From positions 1-12,106 of the forward strand of contig CAKTZI010000075.1 in NCBI GenBank assembly GCA_934635385.1: 12,106 nucleotides of DNA, read 5' to 3'. Source of the stretch: an uncultured Kiritimatiellota bacterium. GTDB taxonomy: Bacteria; Verrucomicrobiota; Kiritimatiellia; RFP12; UBA1067. The notes beneath the pieces were generated by a model that saw only the letters and a list, made by a program, of their open reading frames with translations, had not been told where the DNA came from and did no database searches. The position numbers were made by a program, and so were the translations under genes. Each line of letters opens with the position of its first letter. Positions within the stretch are counted from its first letter, which is position 1. Shown one piece after another: positions 7,318 through 12,106 of the stretch.

Positions 7318-7788
7318 GTGGAATTCGCGGCGATAGACTTCGAGACGACCGGCTACGAGGGCGGGAACGCGAACGAGCCCTGGCAGCTGGGCATCGCGGT
7401 CGTGCGGGACGGCGCGCTCGTTGAGACGCGCGAGTTCTTCTTTGATGTCGAGGGGGCTCCGGCGCGGGCGCACGAACGTGACGCGCTGGGGACGCTCCAG
7501 AGCTCGTTCGAGACGTGGTATCCGCATCTCGCGGGGCGACGTCTCGTCGCGCACAACATCGCCTGCGAGCGGACGATTCTGACACGCACGGCGCCGCTCA
7601 CGAAGTGGGGGCCGTGGGTCGACACGATGAAGCTCGCCAAGGCGCGCTATCCGCGCTTGCCGTCCTACACGCTCGGCGATCTCTGCACGATGTTCGGCTG
7701 TGTGCCGCAGATGGACGGGCGGACGTGGCACGACGGCCTGTACGACGCCATCGCCTGTGCGCAGCTGGCCCTCTTCCTCCAGGCGTAG
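7318..7788 (+). CDS. DEDDh 3'-5' exonuclease (DNA polymerase III epsilon-like)
   Basis: A 156-aa stand-alone RNase-T/DnaQ-fold exonuclease domain acting on DNA or RNA 3' ends. The motifs are AIDFETTG (D7, E9), LVAHNIACE (H79, N80, with E84 where DnaQ has Asp) and HDGLYDA (H138, D143). The start is ambiguous. The frame is open from GTG 7303, whose GTGA overlaps the kinase stop, but AAGG at 7306-7309 lies 8 nt before GTG 7318. Starting there gives MEFAAIDFETTG, with the first strand directly at the N-terminus as in most relatives, so I prefer 7318. It is probably cotranscribed with the kinase. There is no polymerase or helicase partner domain, so the substrate and pathway are unknown. Confidence 0.85.
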   Translation: MEFAAIDFETTGYEGGNANEPWQLGIAVVRDGALVETREFFFDVEGAPARAHERDALGTLQSSFETWYPHLAGRRLVAHNIACERTILTRTAPLTKWGPWVDTMKLAKARYPRLPSYTLGDLCTMFGCVPQMDGRTWHDGLYDAIACAQLALFLQA

Positions 7789-7792
7789 CCGA

Positions 7793-7803
7793 TTTGGTAT
7801 ACT
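7793..7803 (+). promoter_or_regulatory. Extended -10 promoter of rlmI
   Basis: TTTGGTATACT has the TGG extension and the -10 TATACT at 7798-7803. It lies 4 nt after the exonuclease stop codon. The rlmI ATG at 7814 begins only 10 nt after the -10, so a start about 7 nt downstream would give a transcript with a leader of only about 4 nt. Confidence 0.65.
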
Positions 7804-7813
7804 ATGCAGAAAT

Positions 7814-9037
7814 ATGAACAAGGTTTTCTTGAAACGTGGGCGGGAGCGGTCGGCCGAGCGGCGGCATCCGTGGGTCTTCTCCGGCGCGATTGACGCCGAG
7901 AAGACGGGCGAGGCCGTCCTTGCGGGGCTGAGTGCGGGCGAGACGGTCGAGGTCTGCTCGTCCGACGGCGAGACGCTGGGCTTCGGCTGGCATTCGCCCG
8001 CGTCCCAGATTCGCGTGCGCCTCCTGTCGTTCGGCCCGGCGGCCGTGCCGGACGATGACGGCGCGCTTGTGCGTGCGCGCGTGGGTGCGGCGGTCGGGCG
8101 GCGCGCCGCGTTCTTCGCGAACGCCGAGACGAACGCCGTCCGCCTCGTGAATGCCGAGTCGGACGGGCTGCCCGGCGTCGTCGCCGACTATTACGCGGGC
8201 TTCGTCGTCTGCCAGTTCACGTCGGCGGGCGCGGACTTGCGCAAGGCGGCGATCGTCGACGCGCTGATGACTTACGCGCCGTTCTGCCGCGGCGTCGCGG
8301 AGCGGTTGGACGTCGAAGTGCGCGCGAAGGAGGGTCTGCCGACGGAACCCGCGTTTCGCGTACTCGCGGGCGAGGAGCCGCCGGAGCTGATCGAGATCGC
8401 GGAAGGCCCGTGCAAGTTTCTCGTGGATGTCCGAAAAGGCCACAAGACGGGCTTCTACCTCGACCAGCGTGACGCGCGCGCGGCGGTCGGGCCGCTCGCG
8501 AACGGCGGCGAGGTGCTGAACTGCTTCGCCTACACGGGCGGGTTCGGGCTGTACGCGCGCGCCTGTGGGGCGGCGAAGGTCACGCAGGTCGACGTGTCGG
8601 AAGACGCGCTCGCGCTCGCGAAGCGGAACGAGGCGCTCGCGCACCTCTGCGGCACGGCGATGGAGTATGTCGCGGCGGACGTCTTCCAGTACTTGCGCAC
8701 GTGCCGTGACGCGGGGAAGTCGTTCGACCTCATCGTGCTGGATCCGCCGAAGTTCGCCGCGACGAAGGGCCAGGTCATGAAGGCCGCGCGCGGCTACAAG
8801 GACATCAACCTCCTCGCGATGAAGCTCCTGAAGCCGGGCGGAACGCTCGCGACGTTCTCGTGCTCGGGCGCGATGACGTCCGAGCTGTTCGAGCAGGTGC
8901 TCGCCGAGGCGGCGCACGATGCGCAGCGCGACTTCCAGATCGTCGCGCGGACGCAGCAGGGGGCGGATCATCCCGTCGCGCTGAATTTCCCGGAGGGGCT
9001 GTACCTGAAGGGCGTCATTCTGAGGAGCCTCACGTGA
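7814..9037 (+). CDS. rlmI: 23S rRNA (cytosine-5)-methyltransferase, RlmI/RlmK family
   Basis: A 407-aa SAM-dependent methyltransferase of the RlmI type. In E. coli RlmI makes m5C1962 in 23S rRNA. An N-terminal PUA-like RNA-binding domain starts at KRGRERSAERRHPWVFSGAI. It is followed by the family linker DVRKGHKTGFYLDQRDAR, the SAM-binding segment NCFAYTGGFGLYARACGA, motif IV VLDPPKFA (D310) and FSCSGAMTSELFEQ with the catalytic cysteine C350. The end, ADHPVALNFPEGLYLKG, is typical. The ATG at 7814 is chosen because it directly precedes the PUA domain. No Shine-Dalgarno precedes it, and the promoter is so close that the mRNA is probably leaderless. Its TGA shares a base with the ATG of the following lipoprotein gene. 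Confidence 0.93.
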   Translation: MNKVFLKRGRERSAERRHPWVFSGAIDAEKTGEAVLAGLSAGETVEVCSSDGETLGFGWHSPASQIRVRLLSFGPAAVPDDDGALVRARVGAAVGRRAAFFANAETNAVRLVNAESDGLPGVVADYYAGFVVCQFTSAGADLRKAAIVDALMTYAPFCRGVAERLDVEVRAKEGLPTEPAFRVLAGEEPPELIEIAEGPCKFLVDVRKGHKTGFYLDQRDARAAVGPLANGGEVLNCFAYTGGFGLYARACGAAKVTQVDVSEDALALAKRNEALAHLCGTAMEYVAADVFQYLRTCRDAGKSFDLIVLDPPKFAATKGQVMKAARGYKDINLLAMKLLKPGGTLATFSCSGAMTSELFEQVLAEAAHDAQRDFQIVARTQQGADHPVALNFPEGLYLKGVILRSLT

Positions 9038-9954
9038 TGAAAAAGCTGCTGTCCCTGTCGTTTGTCGTCGCCGCGTTTCTCCTCGGCTGCAAGACCGCCG
9101 TCGAGCCGGAGGGCGACCCGTCTCACGTGAAGGTGCTGATGATCGGCAACAGCTTCTCGATCTCGTGCCTCACCCACCTGCCGCAGGTCGCGGCGGACTG
9201 CGGCAAGAAGCTCGACCTCGGCTCGCTCTACATCGGTGGCTGCTCGCTGGAGCGGCACATGACGAACGTCGTCGCCGAGCTGAAGGACGTCAAGGCGAAG
9301 GGCGCGTACCGCTATGACCGCGTGACGGACATGGGGCCGCGCGTCATCCGCCGCGACGAACGCCTGACGGACGTCCTGTCGCGCGTCAAGTGGGACATCG
9401 TGACGATTCAGCAGGCGAGCCACCTGAGCTGGGAAAAGGACTCGTACCATCCGTGGGGCGATGACCTCGTGAAGACCGTGCGCAGACTCGCGCCGCAGGC
9501 GAAGATCGTCGTGCAGGAGACGTGGAGCTACACGCCGTTCGACGCGCGGCTCGCGCAGTGGAAGATCACGGCGGACGAGATGGACGCGCGGCTTGCGGAC
9601 GCCTACGCCGACTTTGCGCGGGCGTACGGCTTCGAGGCGATCCGCATGGGGCGGGCCGTGGCGGCGTGGCGAAAGCGTCTGCCAGTCGCGTACGGCGCTC
9701 ATTCCTTCGGCGGCGACGTCGTGGGCGGGCGCAACCAGAAGCCTGAAGACCAGTTCAAGCGCAATGCCGACCTCTCGTGGTCGGTCAATTCGGATACCTT
9801 TCATTTGAACGAGAAGGGCGAGTATCTGCAGGCGCTCGTCTGGGCGGCGAAGCTCTTGGACGCCGACCTTGCGGGGCTTACGTCCCACCCGGCCTGCGTC
9901 ACCGACGACGAGGCGCGCCTCATGCGCCAAATCGCCCAGGAGGTTGCAAAATGA
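9037..9954 (+). CDS. DUF4886-type SGNH-fold lipoprotein
   Basis: A 305-aa predicted lipoprotein. MKK and a hydrophobic stretch end in the lipobox LLGC with C18 as the lipidated residue. The following K19 argues for outer-membrane sorting under the E. coli rule. The body resembles DUF4886 of the SGNH hydrolase superfamily. VLMIGNSFS (S39/S41, in place of the GDS block) opens the domain, followed by a GGCSLERHMTN segment and DIVTIQQASHLSWE. DTFH (D253-x-x-H256) supplies the C-terminal Asp-His of the triad. Members are suspected carbohydrate esterases, but the substrate is unknown here. The ATG overlaps the rlmI stop, so the two genes are coupled. The last codons carry a perfect AGGAGG aimed at the next frame, as if another coupled gene followed. 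Confidence 0.85.
   Translation: MKKLLSLSFVVAAFLLGCKTAVEPEGDPSHVKVLMIGNSFSISCLTHLPQVAADCGKKLDLGSLYIGGCSLERHMTNVVAELKDVKAKGAYRYDRVTDMGPRVIRRDERLTDVLSRVKWDIVTIQQASHLSWEKDSYHPWGDDLVKTVRRLAPQAKIVVQETWSYTPFDARLAQWKITADEMDARLADAYADFARAYGFEAIRMGRAVAAWRKRLPVAYGAHSFGGDVVGGRNQKPEDQFKRNADLSWSVNSDTFHLNEKGEYLQALVWAAKLLDADLAGLTSHPACVTDDEARLMRQIAQEVAK
9938..9943 (+). promoter_or_regulatory. Perfect Shine-Dalgarno AGGAGG at the end of the lipoprotein gene
   Basis: AGGAGG is followed by a 7-nt spacer and an ATG at 9951, which overlaps the lipoprotein stop as ATGA. It is the strongest ribosome site in the window. It points to a reading frame that does not look like a normal gene. Confidence 0.7.
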
Positions 9955-10649
9955 CGTCTACGGAGACGCATGGCCCTTCCAACGTGCGGTCTGTTTCGCG
10001 GCAACGGTACTCCTGCGCCGATACGGGCGATTCCGGCGTCCGTCGGCCCGCTCGGCGTACACCAGTACGCCGTCGGGGCCGCGTCCTGCCGCAATCGCCG
10101 CGTCTGGGCGCAGTCCGTTCCGCTGACGGCCGCGAACCAGACCGCGTTGGGCATCTCTGGTCGAGTTCGTCGCGTCGCGCCTTCGCGCTTGAAGAGCAGC
10201 TTCGGCTTTGCTCCCGCTCGTCGTCCGTCCGCTCCCGGCCGTCGCATCCGCGAATCTCCGCGCCATACGTCGTCGCCGGTTGGCCGGCTCCTTGTCTGGC
10301 GCGGGCTTCGCGGCGTGACGACCAAACCGCGTCCGGTCGCCTCGCTCCGCTCAGCGCGATTCTGCTCTTCCCGCTCCTCACGCAACGCCTTGTCTCTATT
10401 GAGGCAACTGTGGGCTTCCGTTGCCTTTGGCCTTATGGCTTGGCGGGCCGCCCGGAGGGGCGCGGAGTGCCGCGAATGAGGATCGAGGATTTGCAAGCGT
10501 CGGAAGCGTCTTGTCCGCAGACAATGATTTCGCCGAGGCAAGGCAGGCTGAAAGCGCTTGGTTGTCTTCAGGAAGAAGCGCAAATCCGAGAGACGAGACT
10601 GAGCGGCAGCTCTGCGCACCGAAGGAGCGGCTGGTTGAAATCCACATAA
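9951..10649 (+). CDS. Hypothetical 232-aa frame behind a perfect Shine-Dalgarno; probably not a functional protein
   Basis: The start is very well supported (AGGAGG, 7-nt spacer, ATGA overlap), but the product is not recognised and looks unlike a real protein of this genome. It has 38 Arg but only 2 Lys, is rich in Ser and Pro, and has no clear domain, signal or regular membrane segment apart from a short hydrophobic run (LAPLSAILLFPLL). Of the first 40 codons, 14 end in A or T, against 4 of the first 40 in pgi. The DNA holds many hairpins. The initiation signal may belong to a gene whose body was displaced, with ribosomes now reading into foreign or non-coding DNA. A rapidly evolving or acquired small protein is less likely. 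Confidence 0.25.
   Translation: MTSTETHGPSNVRSVSRQRYSCADTGDSGVRRPARRTPVRRRGRVLPQSPRLGAVRSADGREPDRVGHLWSSSSRRAFALEEQLRLCSRSSSVRSRPSHPRISAPYVVAGWPAPCLARASRRDDQTASGRLAPLSAILLFPLLTQRLVSIEATVGFRCLWPYGLAGRPEGRGVPRMRIEDLQASEASCPQTMISPRQGRLKALGCLQEEAQIRETRLSGSSAHRRSGWLKST
9955..9968 (+). repeat. Hairpin directly after the lipoprotein stop
   Basis: CGTCT and AGACG form a perfect 5-bp stem around the 4-nt loop ACGG, starting on the base after the TGA. No T-run follows, so it is not an obvious intrinsic terminator. Confidence 0.45.
10026..10099 (+). repeat. 74-nt nested imperfect hairpin
   Basis: Four successive stems nest around one loop. GGCGATT (10026-10032) pairs with AATCGCC (10093-10099), and GGC (10035-10037) with GCC (10088-10090). 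CGGCCC (10044-10049) pairs with GGGCCG (10076-10081), and CGGCGTAC (10053-10060) with GTACGCCG (10065-10072), closing the loop ACCA. This makes 24 base pairs with symmetric or near-symmetric internal loops. It does not show the conserved ends of an integron attC site. Confidence 0.65.
10194..10213 (+). repeat. Hairpin with a C(UUCG)G tetraloop
   Basis: GAGCA (10194-10198) pairs with TGCTC (10209-10213). An inner GC/GC step closes the loop TTCG (10201-10204), with a TT bulge at 10207-10208. As RNA this is the very stable C(UUCG)G loop. Confidence 0.4.
10275..10288 (+). repeat. Short perfect hairpin GCCGG-TTGG-CCGGC
   Basis: Five G/C pairs around a 4-nt loop, one of several such elements in this segment. 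Confidence 0.4.
10402..10426 (+). repeat. Hairpin AGGCAAC-N11-GTTGCCT
   Basis: A perfect 7-bp stem (10402-10408 with 10420-10426) encloses an 11-nt loop, and an outer G-T pair can extend it. Confidence 0.4.
10449..10474 (+). repeat. Two overlapping, mutually exclusive GC hairpins
   Basis: CGCCC-GGAG-GGGCG (10449-10462) and CGCGG-AGTG-CCGCG (10461-10474) share two bases, so only one can form fully at a time. Both have 5-bp stems and 4-nt loops. No T-run follows. Confidence 0.4.
10511..10524 (+). repeat. Short perfect hairpin TTGTC-CGCA-GACAA
   Basis: A 5-bp stem with the loop CGCA, in the more AT-containing right part of the segment, about 140 nt before the adaptor gene. Confidence 0.35.
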
Positions 10650-10653
10650 GACG

Positions 10654-10659
10654 AAAGGA
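10654..10659 (+). promoter_or_regulatory. Ribosome binding site of the adaptor gene
   Basis: AAAGGA with a 7-nt spacer supports the ATG at 10667. The reading frame is open upstream to about 10421, but no other start has a comparable signal. Confidence 0.7.
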
Positions 10660-10666
10660 ATCGAAT

Positions 10667-11749
10667 ATGACGATAAGTGCGGTTGCTGTTTCACTGTTGC
10701 TGGCGGCGGAGATTTCCGTGCCGGTGTGCGAGGTCGTCGAGAAGGCCGACCCGAAGGCCAGCGTCTATCCGGGACGCATCGTGCCCATCGCGCAGGTCGA
10801 CGTCATCCCGCAGGTCTCGGGCGAGATCCGCGAGGTCTGCTTCGCGAACGGCCAGGTCGTGAAGGAGGGCGACGTCCTCTACCGCATCGACCCGATCAAG
10901 TACGAGGCGGCGGTCAAGAACGCCGAGTCGAAGCTGCAGGAGTGCAAGGCGAACGTGCAGTACGCCGAGCTGAGCTACGAGCGCCACAAGAAGCTGCTGG
11001 AGACGCGCGCCGTCTCGCTCGACGCCGTGGACAACGCGCTTTCCCAGCGCGACAGTTCGCGCGCGGCGCTCGCGGCGGCGCAGGCCGAGCTCATCGCGGC
11101 GCGCGACGACCTCAACCACTGCAAGATCGTCGCGCCCATCGCGGGCAAGGTCGGCTCGACCGCGAAGACGAAGGGCAACTACGTGGCGGCCGGGGCGCTG
11201 ACGCTCGTGACGATCGTCCAGATGGACCCGATCCGCGTGCGGTTCTCCGTCTCGAACCGCGAGCTGCTCGACATCGTGACGACGAACGGCCGCCGCCACC
11301 GCGACGACGTCGAGATCGCCGTCACGCTCGCGAACGGCACGCCCTACGCGGGCGACGGCGCGATCGAGTACGTCGACAACCTCGCGGACGAGGCGACGGA
11401 CTCGCTCGCGGTCTACGCGAAGCTCGCGAACAAGGGCCTGCGGCTCGTGCCGGGCGGCGTCGTGGCCGTCACCCTGCGCTCCAAGGCCGGCATCAAGCGT
11501 CCGGCGATTCCCCCGACGGCGATCCTGCAGGACACGCAGGGGCCTTACGTCTGGGTGCTGGACGGGAAGGGCGTCGCCGCGCGGCGGTCGGTCGCGCGCG
11601 GCGACCTCGTGGGCGACTGGCTGTTCGTCGAGAAGGGCCTGAAGGTCGGCGAGCGCATCGTCGCGGACGGCGGACACCGCGTGAAGGCCGGCATGACGGT
11701 CAGGCCGTTCGTCGCGAAGGGCGCGACGAAGCCGGAGCAGGCGAAATGA
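10667..11749 (+). CDS. RND-type efflux periplasmic adaptor (membrane fusion protein)
   Basis: A 360-aa AcrA/MexA-type adaptor that would link an inner-membrane RND pump to an outer-membrane channel. Domains in order are the first lipoyl half at about residues 45-75 (VDVIPQVSGEIREVCFANGQVVKEGDVL) and an alpha-helical hairpin to about 150. The second lipoyl half follows from C152 (CKIVAPIAGKVGS), then the beta-barrel (VQMDPIRVRFSVSNREL) and a membrane-proximal part (IPPTAILQDTQGPYVWVLD). The N-terminus MTISAVAVSLLLAAE is hydrophobic but has no Lys or Arg and no lipobox cysteine, which is unusual for a signal peptide. No RND pump or TolC-like gene is adjacent; fucI follows. Its start codon context may have been changed by the anomalous segment upstream. 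Confidence 0.87.
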   Translation: MTISAVAVSLLLAAEISVPVCEVVEKADPKASVYPGRIVPIAQVDVIPQVSGEIREVCFANGQVVKEGDVLYRIDPIKYEAAVKNAESKLQECKANVQYAELSYERHKKLLETRAVSLDAVDNALSQRDSSRAALAAAQAELIAARDDLNHCKIVAPIAGKVGSTAKTKGNYVAAGALTLVTIVQMDPIRVRFSVSNRELLDIVTTNGRRHRDDVEIAVTLANGTPYAGDGAIEYVDNLADEATDSLAVYAKLANKGLRLVPGGVVAVTLRSKAGIKRPAIPPTAILQDTQGPYVWVLDGKGVAARRSVARGDLVGDWLFVEKGLKVGERIVADGGHRVKAGMTVRPFVAKGATKPEQAK

Positions 11750-11756
11750 CGGCCCG

Positions 11757-11766
11757 TTGCGCGCAA
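11757..11766. repeat. 10-bp palindrome TTGCGCGCAA upstream of fucI
   Basis: A perfect palindrome just after the adaptor stop, ending 12 nt before the fucI -10, where a -35 would lie. It could be a regulator site. With the TTGTTTTT that follows it could also be a small terminator for the adaptor gene. Confidence 0.4.
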
Positions 11767-11770
11767 ACTT

Positions 11771-11785
11771 GTTTTTGGTATAATT
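11771..11785 (+). promoter_or_regulatory. Extended -10 promoter of fucI
   Basis: GTTTTTGGTATAATT has TATAAT at 11779-11784 preceded by TGG. It is identical over 15 nt to the promoter of the nahK-like gene. The predicted leader is about 30 nt and carries AAGGA at 11810-11814, 8 nt before the ATG. Confidence 0.8.
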
Positions 11786-11822
11786 CAAACTCACCTCAAG
11801 ACACGAAAGAAGGAACTGAAAA

Positions 11823-12106
11823 ATGAACCAGACAGTCTTCACCCACAACGGATTCCCCAAGGTCGGCATCCGCCCGATCATCGACGGCCGTCGGCGCGGC
11901 GTGCGCGAGTCGCTGGAGGACCAGACGATGGAGATGGCCCAGGCGGCCGCGAAGCTCATTTCGGACAATCTCCGCTACCCTGACGGTTCGCCCGTCGAAT
12001 GCGTCATCGCCGACACGACGATCGGCGGACGCTTCGAGGCCGCGATGTGCGCGAACAAGTTCCGCGACAACAACGTCGGCGTCTCGCTCAGCGTGACCCC
12101 GTGCTG
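11823..12106 (+). CDS. fucI: L-fucose isomerase, N-terminal part (runs off the window)
   Basis: The first 94 codons of L-fucose isomerase, which converts L-fucose to L-fuculose (and D-arabinose to D-ribulose) as the first step of intracellular fucose breakdown. The N-terminal block FPKVGIRPIIDGRRRGVRES (residues 11-30) followed by LEDQTM is highly characteristic. VECVIADTTIGGRFEAA and the VGVSLSVTPC stretch at the end also match E. coli FucI. The Mn2+-binding catalytic residues lie beyond the window. The start is well supported by AAGGA and a dedicated promoter. Together with the nahK-like kinase it suggests use of fucosylated, N-acetylhexosamine-containing glycans. Confidence 0.93.
   Translation, partial: MNQTVFTHNGFPKVGIRPIIDGRRRGVRESLEDQTMEMAQAAAKLISDNLRYPDGSPVECVIADTTIGGRFEAAMCANKFRDNNVGVSLSVTPC

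Larger units (their letters stand above)
9957..10666. other. Anomalous ~710-bp segment rich in hairpins; possible insertion or structured RNA
   Basis: This stretch between the lipoprotein and adaptor genes has no recognisable gene on either strand and no visible TATAAT-type promoter. The left half is pyrimidine-rich on the + strand. The part after about 10480 is more purine-rich and less GC-biased. It contains a 74-nt nested hairpin and several perfect short hairpins. The hexamer ATGACG stands immediately left (9951-9956) and immediately right (10667-10672). It resembles no RNA family I can recall: I looked for landmarks of RNase P RNA, tmRNA and SRP RNA without success. It could be an interspersed repeat, a structured RNA or a decayed gene. 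Confidence 0.5.

Noticed and set aside
7304..7320. GTG at 7303 as the certain exonuclease start
   Set aside because: The GTGA overlap is attractive, but its purine run is only 2 nt upstream. GTG 7318 has AAGG at 8 nt and gives the usual N-terminus. Kept only as an alternative.
9955..9968. Intrinsic terminator after the lipoprotein gene
   Set aside because: The stem is only 5 bp and is followed by CATGGCCC, not a T-run.
10026..10099. Integron attC recombination site
   Set aside because: The outer stem lacks the conserved RYYYAAC/GTTRRRY ends, and no integrase or cassette array is present.
9955..10666. RNase P RNA, tmRNA or SRP RNA
   Set aside because: None of the conserved landmarks I know (P4 strands of RNase P, tmRNA ends and tag frame, SRP helix 8 loop) is visible on either strand.
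9801..10694. 297-codon minus-strand frame and other minus-strand frames in the anomalous segment
   Set aside because: They run into the coding regions on both sides, are Arg-rich, have no ribosome site or recognisable motif, and several frames are open together, as expected for GC-rich non-coding DNA.

Overview
The window is a GC-rich, gene-dense stretch with every recognisable gene on the + strand. Gene order is: the 3' end of a branched-chain aminotransferase (ilvE), recJ, an NhaC-type Na+/H+ antiporter, pgi, a lone DppC/OppC-type ABC permease, a NahK-like N-acetylhexosamine 1-kinase, a DEDDh exonuclease, an RlmI-like rRNA methyltransferase, a DUF4886/SGNH lipoprotein, an anomalous ~710-bp segment, a lone RND-type periplasmic adaptor, and the first 94 codons of fucI. 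I see no rRNA, tRNA, CRISPR array or transposase. Strong G/C third-position bias, outer-membrane features (lipoprotein, RND adaptor) and glycan-salvage genes (nahK, fucI) fit an uncultured Gram-negative glycan degrader, perhaps of the PVC group (Kiritimatiellota/Verrucomicrobiota). That taxonomic guess is inference and weak.

Layout. 1-2093: ilvE and recJ are separated by 4 nt and probably cotranscribed. 2094-3541: nhaC has its own TATAAT, preceded by a 27-bp inverted repeat, and a leader of only a few nucleotides. 3542-6131: pgi has an extended -10 promoter and is followed 5 nt later by the permease. 6132-7788: the sugar kinase has its own promoter and is followed closely by the exonuclease. 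7789-9954: rlmI looks leaderless, and its stop overlaps the start of the lipoprotein gene. 9955-10666 is the unexplained part. 10667-11749 is the adaptor and 11823-12106 is fucI, with its own promoter.

Promoters share an extended -10 (TGnTATAAT) and lack a clear -35. The 15-mer GTTTTTGGTATAATT occurs identically before nahK and before fucI. Three of the five promoters have an inverted repeat where the -35 box would sit.

The most interesting region is 9951-10672. An ideal AGGAGG with a 7-nt spacer precedes an ATG that overlaps the lipoprotein stop codon. The 232-codon frame it opens does not look like the neighbouring genes: it has 38 Arg and 2 Lys, and weak third-position G/C. The segment carries a 74-nt nested hairpin and several short perfect hairpins. 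The hexamer ATGACG stands at both ends, and removing 9957-10672 would place the adaptor gene in perfect register behind the AGGAGG. A ~0.7-kb structured element may therefore have been inserted exactly at the start codon of a formerly coupled gene.

Functionally the window mixes housekeeping (RecJ repair, RlmI, PGI, branched-chain amino acid metabolism, Na+/H+ homeostasis) with salvage of host or algal sugars (N-acetylhexosamine phosphorylation, fucose isomerisation) that feeds glycolysis.
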